Below are positions 56,667-64,000 of a stretch of 64,000 nt of DNA, piece after piece; the stretch's first letter is position 1, and each line of letters opens with the position of its first letter. The position numbers were made by a program, and so were the translations under genes. The stretch is taken from positions 372,001 to 436,000 of the forward strand of contig NZ_WHNY01000075.1 of NCBI RefSeq assembly GCF_013141695.1, written 5' to 3'. The stretch is from Paenibacillus plantarum. GTDB taxonomy: Bacteria > Bacillota > Bacilli > Paenibacillales > NBRC-103111. Below the pieces are notes generated by a model. That model searched no databases. It was not told where the DNA came from and saw only the letters and a program-made list of their open reading frames with translations.

Positions 56667-58276
56667 CTTACAGCTGAATTGTCATTCCCATTGGTCATAT
56701 TAACGGCAAGTGGGAAAGTAAGAATAAATCGCGTCCCTATACCGAGCTCACTCTCTACTTCTAATGTACCTTGATGATCCTGTACGATTTTATAGCAAAT
56801 CGATAATCCCAAACCTGTACCCGTTTCTTTGGTTGTAAAGAAGGGATGGAAAATCTTGTCGAGTTGATCACTCGGTATGCCAGGACCATTATCCGCAATG
56901 ACTAAAGTCGCGTTCTTCTGATCGCGGCTTAATTTCATGTGGATGGAACCGTTTGATTCCATGGCTTCGCAAGCATTCTTCATCATGTTTAACAAGAGTT
57001 GTATCATTTTATCTTGATCCATAAGCATGTGAACGGCATAGGTTGACTCATAAAAATGGATCTCATGTCCCGAGCTGGTCGCTTCTGACTCAATGAGCGA
57101 AATAACTTTGAGCACGCATTCATTCAACGAATGGGTTTGAAAGACAGTTTGGTGTGGCTTAGAGAATTGAAGGAACTCACCCGTTAAATCACTCATCCGA
57201 TCAATCTCATCCATGATGAGTCCGTACCAATTTTCAATATTGTAATCGCTTGCTTTTGATAATTGCAGAAAACCTTTCACCGTTGTTAAGGGATTTCGAA
57301 TCTCATGAGCCATACCAGAAGCTAGTTCGCCAACGACACGCAGTTTCTCTGAGCGCTGCATTTGCTCTTCGCGTTTTAACCAAGATTCACGTTTCTTCAT
57401 AAATAGATTATGCTCTGCGTGCAAAATAAGATCATCTTTCGTCAGCGCGTCTTGTGGAAAGATGGCAATACCATATGTATTTTGAATCCCAGTAAGCTTA
57501 GGGAGTTCAGAATCCAGCTTCTGTTGATAGGAGGCTGTTGTCAGAAAATCTTTGTTAAGCGGCATAACGACAGCGAATTCATCGCCGCCATATCGCGAGA
57601 TAAATAGTGCTTCTTTGAATAGGATTTGAAGGAGATCAGCCATTTGCTTTAGCACGAAATTACCAGCTTGAAATCCACCAGAGGTATTCATTGCCTTCAG
57701 ATCCGTGCAGTCGATAAGAAACAGCACAAGGGGCTGATGAAGTTTGATTTGCTGCTCGAGTCTTCGATGACATTCTTCATAATTATAGAGACCAGTAAGG
57801 GAGTCTTTTTGCGTTAATAAATGACGCTCATTGCGGATACGTTCCAATTTGCCACTGCGGAGATGGATGGTTCGTGTTAGCCAAGTGACGGCAGCAAAGT
57901 CGAGGATACTCATAAATCCAAACATGTTTTCTCTAGATGCCGAATGTGTGATGGAATTAACCGTAGATAAATAAATGATCATGGCGCTTACGGATAGTCC
58001 CCATGCTCTCCACTTATTTTCTTCCTTGTAGGAATAATGTGAAAGCGCTAATAAAAATAAAGGATAGCATAAGGCAGATTGTCCAAGTACGTGAAGTGAA
58101 CCAAGAAGGAGTAGTTGAAGCCAAGGTATAGCCGGATGTGAAGAGTGGAATCGAACGGATAAGACAAATAGACAAACAGCTAGAAGAAACAAAGGGATAT
58201 TCAAGTCCGCGTGCAGATAAATCGTATATAGGCCATACAAGATTACATACACATAATAAAACCCATTGATATTCAC
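56663..58276 (-). CDS. GGDEF-domain / histidine kinase fusion protein
   Basis: About 537 residues: N-terminal membrane domain of five to six helices (~1-155), a GGDEF domain (LTQKDSLTGLYNYEECHRRL...SRYGGDEFAVVMP, active-site GGDEF intact, no obvious RxxD I-site), then HisKA with phosphoacceptor His in ASGMAHEIRNPLTTVKGFLQL and a HATPase domain (NMMKNACEAM, ADNGPGIP, GTGLGLSICYKIV). The kinase half looks like sporulation-type kinases (KinA/KinE style). GGAG upstream favours GTG 58276 over ATG 58327. No response regulator adjacent. Confidence 0.88.
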   Translation of the reverse strand: MNINGFYYVYVILYGLYTIYLHADLNIPLFLLAVCLFVLSVRFHSSHPAIPWLQLLLLGSLHVLGQSALCYPLFLLALSHYSYKEENKWRAWGLSVSAMIIYLSTVNSITHSASRENMFGFMSILDFAAVTWLTRTIHLRSGKLERIRNERHLLTQKDSLTGLYNYEECHRRLEQQIKLHQPLVLFLIDCTDLKAMNTSGGFQAGNFVLKQMADLLQILFKEALFISRYGGDEFAVVMPLNKDFLTTASYQQKLDSELPKLTGIQNTYGIAIFPQDALTKDDLILHAEHNLFMKKRESWLKREEQMQRSEKLRVVGELASGMAHEIRNPLTTVKGFLQLSKASDYNIENWYGLIMDEIDRMSDLTGEFLQFSKPHQTVFQTHSLNECVLKVISLIESEATSSGHEIHFYESTYAVHMLMDQDKMIQLLLNMMKNACEAMESNGSIHMKLSRDQKNATLVIADNGPGIPSDQLDKIFHPFFTTKETGTGLGLSICYKIVQDHQGTLEVESELGIGTRFILTFPLAVNMTNGNDNSAVS

Positions 58277-58399
58277 CGTATCAGCTCCCGATTGGAAATT
58301 TCCTCCGTTCATACACTCTTGTGACATGTTCTATGCTTGTCATAAAATCCCTGCTGTTCACGAAAAAAAAATGAGAAATGATGGGGGGAATTATCGAAA

Positions 58400-58431
58400 G
58401 AAGCCCTGAGAAAATTAATTCTCAAGGCTTC
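58400..58431 (-). terminator. Probable terminator after the MBL-fold gene
   Basis: GAAGCCCTGAGAA / TTCTCAAGGCTTC with a 6-nt loop; only a short T-run on the minus strand. Confidence 0.5.
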
Positions 58432-58445
58432 AGCTTGCAGCAAGA

Positions 58446-59198
58446 TCAATCGGAGATCTTGATGATTTCATGTTTGTGGATAAAGGTCATGGGACCTGTT
58501 TGACCAATGAATTCTGTCATGTGATCGTCATAATGCATCAAATATATGAGTTTCTGAATATCCTCTGGGAGGGTAAGTAGTTCTTCCAATGTTGTATGAA
58601 CATAGCCTGGTCCGCTTAATTGACAATCGTGAAAAATGGTGTGACAATTTCTTGTATGGGCAACTTCGTTGAGGAGAAAGTCTTTATTAAATTGCAAATC
58701 AGCACTATAGAATGTCCGGTGATTAATAAAAATCGAATAGTTAAGTTTCTGAGCAACGTGCAAGGTAGGGACGATTTCAATTGTAAGCTCAGGTGATAGT
58801 TGATAAGGAACTCTTTCCTGTAGAAAAACGAGTTCGAAATAGTCCTGAAGCTGATGGAAACCATCCTCCGGATTATAAAGTCCGCCTTTCAAACTATTTT
58901 CCCAAAGAACTCCAGCTAATGCCTCTGTAACATAAAGCGTCAAGCGTTTGCGGTTATATTGATAGAATAAACGAAAGGCTACTTCTTCAAGGCCACCTAT
59001 ATGATCAGCATGAATATGTGAAATGAAAATTCCATCAATTTGATCTAGCTCTATCGCAATCTCGCTAAGTGATTTAGGCACTGTGGGTCCACAATCAATA
59101 AGAATAGTGGCATCGGTAGTTCGAATTAATGCACTTGTATTGTAATACAATTTGGAAAAGGCACTGCCGGTTCCCAACATTTGAATTTGCAAACTCAT
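58446..59198 (-). CDS. Metallo-beta-lactamase fold hydrolase
   Basis: A 250-residue MBL-fold protein: MLGTGSAFSKLYYNTSALI, metal motif ISHIHADHIGGLEEVA, further metal residues in IFHDCQLS and LMHYDDHM. The layout is close to RNase Z/phosphodiesterase-like members that cleave phosphodiesters; the actual substrate is unknown. TTGGAGGACACTGA precedes the ATG. Confidence 0.85.
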   Translation of the reverse strand: MSLQIQMLGTGSAFSKLYYNTSALIRTTDATILIDCGPTVPKSLSEIAIELDQIDGIFISHIHADHIGGLEEVAFRLFYQYNRKRLTLYVTEALAGVLWENSLKGGLYNPEDGFHQLQDYFELVFLQERVPYQLSPELTIEIVPTLHVAQKLNYSIFINHRTFYSADLQFNKDFLLNEVAHTRNCHTIFHDCQLSGPGYVHTTLEELLTLPEDIQKLIYLMHYDDHMTEFIGQTGPMTFIHKHEIIKISD

Positions 59199-59333
59199 TC
59201 AGTGTCCTCCAATTTTCGACAAAATCCATCTTTTTCTAATGTAACATGGGAGGTTGCTGACTTTCAACCACTATATATAGAAATAAAGAAACAGTATAGT
59301 GAAAGTAAACAAATAGAAGGTGTTGATTTCAAA

Positions 59334-60233
59334 ATGATTGGGTTACTAGTTAGTGGTATTCTTTTGCTGATTGTGCTTGGTGTTGTTGGACTTTCAACCT
59401 ATGTGGGGTGGCAACTAACGCATCCTAAACGGAAGATTGTGGATGATACCCCAGAGAATTATAACTTGCACCGAAAGGATGTCTCATTCCCAAGCCGAAC
59501 AGAGGGGGTACTGTTAGATGGCTGGTACTTGGAATCGCCCCAAGCGCAGTCTTTACCTGAAACCAAGACAGTCATCATGTCACATGGTTATGCGGGTACA
59601 CGACTAGAAAAAGGTCTTCCAGCCTTGTCATTGGCTCAAGCACTTGTGAATGCTGGCTATCATGTTCTGATGTTTGATTTTCGGAACTCAGGACGTTCAG
59701 AAGGGAAAACAACGACAATTGGCTTCCTAGAGAAGGAAGACATCCTTGGTGCTATCGATTGGGTCCAGAGCTATGCTTGCAAACCAACGGAAATTATATT
59801 ACTTGGATTTTCGATGGGAGGCACGTCGTCGATCTTAGCTGCTGCTGAGGCGAAAGATGTGGCAGGTGTCATTACGGACAGCGCATTCAGCCAATTGCTC
59901 CCTTATCTCAAAGAAAATTTACCGGTGTGGTCGAAGCTTCCACGCTACCCTTTTACCCCGTTGATTCTATTTATTTTGCCAAAATTGATAGGCGTGAATC
60001 CCCATGCTGTTGATGCATTAGCTGCCGTTGACCGAATTGTGCCAAGGCCGATTTTGTTCATTCACAGTAAAGACGATCAAGCCATTCCTTATACCAATAG
60101 TTCCCAGATGTACAAGCGTCATCCAGAGGATTTTGAGCTATGGATTACAGAGAAAGCAGGGCATGTCGGTTCCTTTCAGCTTGAATCAGAAGCATATATT
60201 AAGCGTGTACTTAATTTTATTGCAAAATGTTAA
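59334..60233 (+). CDS. Membrane-anchored alpha/beta hydrolase
   Basis: A 299-residue protein: one N-terminal transmembrane anchor (MIGLLVSGILLLIVLGVVGL), then an alpha/beta hydrolase with VIMSHGYAGTR, nucleophile Ser in ILLGFSMGGTSS, Asp in FIHSKDDQAIP and His in EKAGHVGSF. Similar to BAAT/acyl-thioesterase- and YqkD-like serine hydrolases. AAGGTG precedes ATG 59334; the frame extends upstream into the divergent gene but without a start signal. Confidence 0.85.
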   Translation: MIGLLVSGILLLIVLGVVGLSTYVGWQLTHPKRKIVDDTPENYNLHRKDVSFPSRTEGVLLDGWYLESPQAQSLPETKTVIMSHGYAGTRLEKGLPALSLAQALVNAGYHVLMFDFRNSGRSEGKTTTIGFLEKEDILGAIDWVQSYACKPTEIILLGFSMGGTSSILAAAEAKDVAGVITDSAFSQLLPYLKENLPVWSKLPRYPFTPLILFILPKLIGVNPHAVDALAAVDRIVPRPILFIHSKDDQAIPYTNSSQMYKRHPEDFELWITEKAGHVGSFQLESEAYIKRVLNFIAKC

Positions 60234-60314
60234 ATTCATCGCAACTCTTCCTAAACATCGGCGTATAAAGATGCAGACAGACAGATGACTAACGAGGTTG
60301 GAGGTTAAAGAGAG

Positions 60315-60932
60315 ATGAAAGTTCAGCGCATTTTTACGTTGATGGTTGTGTTCTTTGTTTTAAGTACGGCTGCGGTAGTAGCCTCATCGATATGGGGGGA
60401 TTATAAAGGGTATAGTATCGCTAGATTAGTCGTAAACAATCAAACGAAGGAATTCGCAGATTCCGATGTTCCGCCGCTTATTGTGGATGGCAAGACGGTA
60501 CTTCCATTACGTGCAATGAGCGATGCTCTACAGTCCCTTCTCAGATGGGATGATGCGAGTAAAACAGCTTATTTGTTTAAGCCCAATGTACATATGTTCT
60601 TTACTACGGAAGTTCGTAAAGATTCGGCGATCGTCCCTTTCGGCGTTGTTGAACGAGGCAAACAAGCGGATTTTATCGTGTTCGCACAGGTAGACAACTT
60701 GAAAACAGGCATTAATTCCGTTCGCGTTTCCATTGTTTCTCCAAGTGGAAAAAGTGTGATTACACCTGTCGATAAATCAATCTCCGATTCCAAAGAATCG
60801 TTCTGGTTGAAGGTACCTGTATATGGTGTTTCATTCGATGAAGCGGGTACCTATGTTGTTAAATTTGCTATGCAGCAAAATGGAAGCAATGAGTACTCTG
60901 TCGTTTCGGAAAAGCAAATTCAATCGGAGTAA
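60315..60932 (+). CDS. Secreted copper amine oxidase N-terminal-like (stalk) domain protein
   Basis: A 205-residue protein with signal peptide or anchor (RIFTLMVVFFVLSTAAVVASS), then a stalk domain (ARLVVNNQTKEF...PPLIVDGKTVLPLRAMSDALQ...LLRWDDASKTAYLF) and a beta-sandwich C-terminus. Such domains are common wall-associated modules in Paenibacillus-type bacteria. TTGGAGGTT precedes the ATG. Confidence 0.8.
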   Translation: MKVQRIFTLMVVFFVLSTAAVVASSIWGDYKGYSIARLVVNNQTKEFADSDVPPLIVDGKTVLPLRAMSDALQSLLRWDDASKTAYLFKPNVHMFFTTEVRKDSAIVPFGVVERGKQADFIVFAQVDNLKTGINSVRVSIVSPSGKSVITPVDKSISDSKESFWLKVPVYGVSFDEAGTYVVKFAMQQNGSNEYSVVSEKQIQSE

Positions 60933-61022
60933 CGCAAGCAGGGATTATCTGGTTTGACCTCTTAATATGAAAATGTTAGGATATTTAAGTAACTTATTAC
61001 TTAATGAAATGAGGTTCTGCCT

Positions 61023-61331
61023 GTGAGCGATGAGAAGCATGTGCACGGCCCGGACTGTGACCACGATCACGACGAGCAAGGGGAAGACGTTTTTATCGTA
61101 ACGGACGAGAACGGTGTAGAACATGAAATGGTCATGGTATATACCTTCCAATCTCAGGAGCAAGCGTATGCTGTTTTACTCGATCGTAATGATCCTGAAG
61201 CAGACGGCGTGATTTTCCGTGTTGAAGAAGAGGACGAAGATGCATTCCTCGTTAACATTGAAGATGAAGAAGAGTGGGAACGTGTAGTAACGATTTACAA
61301 TGAAATCGTGGCTCAAGAAGGCGAAGAATAA
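61023..61331 (+). CDS. DUF1292 family protein
   Basis: A 102-residue very acidic protein. The N-terminus HVHGPDCDHDHDE is a His/Asp/Cys cluster that could bind metal. The DUF1292 core follows (VFIVTDENGVEHEMVMVYTF...QAYAVLLD...VIFRVEEEDEDAFLVNIED). GTG start after GAGG. Relatives (YrzB-like) are widespread in Bacillota; function unknown. Confidence 0.88.
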   Translation: MSDEKHVHGPDCDHDHDEQGEDVFIVTDENGVEHEMVMVYTFQSQEQAYAVLLDRNDPEADGVIFRVEEEDEDAFLVNIEDEEEWERVVTIYNEIVAQEGEE

Positions 61332-61343
61332 GAGCTATACATA

Positions 61344-61381
61344 AGAACCCCCTAGCAGAGTGATCTGTTAGGGGGTTTCTG
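61344..61381. terminator. Terminator after the DUF1292 gene
   Basis: AACCCCCTA-CAGA...TCTG-TAGGGGGTT, between convergent genes. Confidence 0.85.
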
Positions 61382-61392
61382 TTTGTGTTTAT

Positions 61393-61812
61393 TCATTTTC
61401 TAGGATTGAAATACATGATTCTACCGTTAAATAGATGAAGTTCAGCTTTCAGAAGTTTGCCCAAATATTTGCAGAATTCATTGCCTTTGCTCTTGTCACC
61501 ATGTGTAGCATTGTCTGGTAATACGAATTGCACGAACTGGCGCTCTTGCTCCTGGTTTTGTTCAGAACCGACCCCAACAACGATTGTATGATATAAAGCG
61601 TTGGTGCCTTTCAAATAAAACCATTTGCCTTCGCCTTCGGGCTTCGTCTCAATCGTATAAGGGAATCCGGCTTCGTCATATTCCCAACCAAGCTGTTTGG
61701 CTGTCAGGCTAAGTTGATCCCGATAATGCAGCAGCTTGTCCTTGATTTCATCCAAGGTAAGTGCCGCGACAGCGGATCCTGTTACGAATTTAATATAAGC
61801 GCTTTGAGCCAT
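61393..61812 (-). CDS. DUF1885-like protein
   Basis: A 139-residue soluble protein (SAYIKFVTGSAVAALTLDEI, LGWEYDEAGFPYTIE, YLKGTNALYHTIVVGVG, and a final FNGRIMYFNPRK). Sequence style recalls DUF1885 proteins of Bacillus; the assignment is tentative and no function is known. GAGGTGATCAAGG precedes the ATG. Confidence 0.6.
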   Translation of the reverse strand: MAQSAYIKFVTGSAVAALTLDEIKDKLLHYRDQLSLTAKQLGWEYDEAGFPYTIETKPEGEGKWFYLKGTNALYHTIVVGVGSEQNQEQERQFVQFVLPDNATHGDKSKGNEFCKYLGKLLKAELHLFNGRIMYFNPRK

Positions 61813-61897
61813 TCCTTGATCACCTCATTCGCAAAACATCACCCATATCATAGCATCATGTAAACGGTTTTACAATATATCCCTCAGAGTAGAGAGC

Positions 61898-63367
61898 TTA
61901 GAAGATGGCTTGTGTTTCTACGATCACTTTCACCTGTTGGACACTACGGTCTTCAGGCCCTTTAACAGGTAATCCGACCTCTACATGCTCAACAATATAA
62001 TCAATTAGCTCTTGGGTAATTACTTCACCAGGGAGCAAGATCGGAATGCCGGGCGGGTACACATAGATAAATTCAGCAATGATTCGATCCGCAGAGTCTT
62101 TAAAAGGAAGGATTTCCGTTTCTCCATAGAAAGCATCACGTGGTGTCAATGTCAATTGTGGGATTGCAGGAACCTTGATGACAACTTCTTTAACTTCGGC
62201 AACATCATCATTGATGTGAGATAACTCTCGCAAAGCCGTTAATAGAATGTCTACATTCTCTGGTGTGTCTCCTGGTGTGAAAAGACAGAGGATGTTGTAC
62301 ATGTCACTCATCTCGACTTCGATATTGTAGTGATCTCGCAGCCAATTCTCTACTTCAAAGCCCGTGACACCTAGCTTACGAACGTGTACGCAGATTTTGG
62401 TAGGATCATAAGCGTAAGTGGCTTCATCCCCGAGGATTTCTTCCCCGAAGCAATAGAGGTTCGGAATCTCGTTGATTTGCTTACGCGCGTAGTGAGCAAG
62501 CTGAATCGTGCGTTCTGCCATTTCACGTCCGTTCAGAGCAAGGTGACGGCGAGATGTATCTAACGAACCTAGTAAAATATACGAAGTTGACGTCGTAGTC
62601 AGCATCGAAATGATCGTCTGAATACGTTTCGGATTCACGCGATTTCCTTTGACATTGAGGACAGAGCTTTGCGTCATGGAACCACCAAGCTTATGTACAC
62701 TTGTAGCCGCCATATCAGCACCAGCATCCATAGCAGACATCGGCAGTTTCTCGTGGAAATGAATAAGCACACCATGCGCTTCATCTACAAGAACGGGCAT
62801 ATTGTAGCTGTGCACGAGATCTACGATTTCCTTAAGGTTCGTACATACGCCATAATAGGTAGGATTAATGACAAGTACGGCTTTCGCGTCCGGATGCTTT
62901 TCGAGTGCACGGCGAACAGAACGAGTCGGAATGCCGTGATCAATTCCTAGATTTTTATCACGTGCAGGTTGAATGAAAACAGGCTTAGCTCCAACGAAAA
63001 TAATTGCGGCTAGTACGGATTTATGGACATTCCGCGGCACGATAATTTTATCGCCTTCGGAACAAACGGTCATAATCATTGTCATAATCGCTCCGCTCGT
63101 GCCTTGCACAGAGAAGAACGTGTGATCCGCGCCAAACGCATGTGCAGCCAGCTTCTGAGCTTCTTCAATAACGCCCATCGGCTGATGAAGATCATCTAGC
63201 GGTGCTATATTGATGAGGTCGATGGAAAGGGCATTATCGCCTATGAAAGCACGAAACTCCGGGTCCATGCCGACTCCTTTTTTATGGCCAGGAATGTGAA
63301 ACTGAATTGGATTTCTTTCCGCATGCGCAAGCAATGCAGAGAACAGGGGTGTACGGGTATGATCCAC
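61898..63367 (-). CDS. speA: Orn/Lys/Arg decarboxylase (arginine decarboxylase SpeA-like)
   Basis: A 489-residue fold-type I PLP decarboxylase: PIQFHIPGHKKGVG at the N-terminus, Asp in VLVDEAHGVLIHFH, PLP Lys in ATSVHKLGGSMTQSS, C-terminal domain YVYPPGIPILLPGEVIT. Probably makes agmatine (or cadaverine) for polyamine synthesis; B. subtilis has SpeA and YaaO of this type and context does not settle which. GTG start after GAAGGGAAG. Confidence 0.88.
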   Translation of the reverse strand: MDHTRTPLFSALLAHAERNPIQFHIPGHKKGVGMDPEFRAFIGDNALSIDLINIAPLDDLHQPMGVIEEAQKLAAHAFGADHTFFSVQGTSGAIMTMIMTVCSEGDKIIVPRNVHKSVLAAIIFVGAKPVFIQPARDKNLGIDHGIPTRSVRRALEKHPDAKAVLVINPTYYGVCTNLKEIVDLVHSYNMPVLVDEAHGVLIHFHEKLPMSAMDAGADMAATSVHKLGGSMTQSSVLNVKGNRVNPKRIQTIISMLTTTSTSYILLGSLDTSRRHLALNGREMAERTIQLAHYARKQINEIPNLYCFGEEILGDEATYAYDPTKICVHVRKLGVTGFEVENWLRDHYNIEVEMSDMYNILCLFTPGDTPENVDILLTALRELSHINDDVAEVKEVVIKVPAIPQLTLTPRDAFYGETEILPFKDSADRIIAEFIYVYPPGIPILLPGEVITQELIDYIVEHVEVGLPVKGPEDRSVQQVKVIVETQAIF

Positions 63368-63539
63368 CTGATTATCGCTTCCCTTCTATCGTGGATTGCT
63401 TGTCCAAAAGTTGCAACAAACAAAATGAGTATATCAAACTAGAGATATGATGCAAGTTAATTTTTTCAAAATAGTTTGCACAAAATGGGGTCAAACTAAC
63501 ACGAAGAAGTATAAATAGGCAAAAAAAAGGAGAAATCGG

Positions 63540-64000
63540 ATGATTTGGATGCGAAAATGGCGGGATAATCGGCTTTTCTCACCATTTGTGATGGAATTGT
63601 TAATTATTATGTTCGTCGTAGAATTTGTAAAGGGAGCCTTACTTTTAACCGTTTTGCCGGTTTACATGACAACAGCGCTCGGTGCTTCTGCATTTGTTAT
63701 CGGATGGACGTTGGCTGCGCAATATATTGGCGATAATGTATTACGTACACCTGTGGGTTGGATTATTGATCGGCTAGGTTATCGTGTGACTATGCTAACA
63801 GGTGTGTTGTTGACTTTCCTTTCCGTTATTATCATGGCAATCACAACCCAATATTTGTGGATGATCGTTGGTTGTGCACTACTCGGATTTGGGACAGCCC
63901 CATTGTGGCCATGTGTTATTACAGGAACGACTGAAGTAGCAGGCGATGAGGGGAAAGCGACGATCATGAGTGTCGTTTATATGGCATGGTTGTCTGGGGT
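63540..64000 (+). CDS. Major facilitator superfamily transporter, N-terminal part
   Basis: ATG 63540 follows AAAAGGAGA, and the frame stays open to the window end (~153 residues). It has about four hydrophobic helices (MELLIIMFVVEFVKGALLLT; FVIGWTLAAQYIGDNVL; LTGVLLTFLSVIIMAI; MIVGCALLGFGTAPLWP) and the loop-2/3 MFS motif region GWIIDRLGYRV. The substrate cannot be read; the 3' end lies outside the window. Confidence 0.85.
   Translation, partial: MIWMRKWRDNRLFSPFVMELLIIMFVVEFVKGALLLTVLPVYMTTALGASAFVIGWTLAAQYIGDNVLRTPVGWIIDRLGYRVTMLTGVLLTFLSVIIMAITTQYLWMIVGCALLGFGTAPLWPCVITGTTEVAGDEGKATIMSVVYMAWLSG

Noticed and set aside
59181..59333. N-terminal extension of the anchored hydrolase
   Set aside because: This 51-codon stretch overlaps the divergent MBL gene and its leader; the membrane anchor and Shine-Dalgarno fit ATG 59334.

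Overview
The window comes from a low-to-mid GC, endospore-forming Bacillota chromosome, most likely Paenibacillus or a close relative. Support for this: the sporulation and division string spoIIGA-sigE-sigG-ylmC-pgeF-ylmE-sepF-ylmG-ylmH-divIVA-ileS, an alpha/beta-type small acid-soluble spore protein, a YteA-type protein, a PyrR-attenuated pyr operon, a T-box leader before ileS, and strong Shine-Dalgarno sequences throughout. The genus is an inference from gene order and protein style; no 16S gene is present.

Layout. 1-6.6 kb: forespore/mother-cell sigma factors (pro-SigE with its protease, SigG) followed by the ylm/sepF/divIVA division genes. 6.6-12.1 kb: T-box plus ileS, yteA, lspA, rluD. 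12.1-16 kb: patA, then (opposite strand) dapH and dapL, which with dapA at 30.1 kb give four enzymes of the acetylated diaminopimelate/lysine pathway. 16-19.7 kb: a two-gene heterodimeric ABC exporter with one degenerate ATP site. 19.8-28.9 kb: pyrimidine operon pyrR-B-C-carA-carB-F-E, lacking pyrP, pyrK and pyrD, controlled by one PyrR attenuator. 29-34 kb: LysR regulator divergent from dapA, RidA-like protein, acetyltransferase, M20 peptidase, a 54-residue ORF and two tRNAs with CAU anticodons. 35-40.2 kb: a secreted protein of unknown function followed by an ABC transporter and a two-component system in one run. 40-45.8 kb: DUF2277 protein, DUF1906 protein, a secreted protein, a hydrolase and a chemoreceptor.

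45.9-51.5 kb is the least ordinary part: an AT-rich island between two 47-bp copies (2 mismatches) of the 3' half of a tRNA-Val gene. It holds a PIN-like nuclease, a decayed IS1182-type transposase, an IS3-like remnant, a truncated phage protein, an overlapping Panacea-domain antitoxin and candidate toxin pair, a holin-like protein and a frameshifted endolysin. It looks like a degraded prophage that kept a toxin-antitoxin pair. No integrase gene remains.

51.5-64 kb: small conserved and hypothetical genes, SASP, an all-acidic 52-residue peptide, Cu/Zn superoxide dismutase-like lipoprotein, a Gln/Gly/Asn repeat protein, CBS, YuiD-like, acetyltransferase, a GGDEF-histidine kinase fusion, metallo-beta-lactamase fold protein, hydrolase, stalk-domain protein, DUF1292, a speA-type decarboxylase and the start of an MFS transporter cut by the window end.

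Two non-coding patterns run across the window: a hairpin placed immediately before the Shine-Dalgarno of at least three genes (sigE, divIVA, the ORF at 53.4 kb), and a degenerate ~25-bp repeat (AGATGGAAAA...TAATTTC) clustered in two intergenic regions that also carry cytosine-poor tracts.
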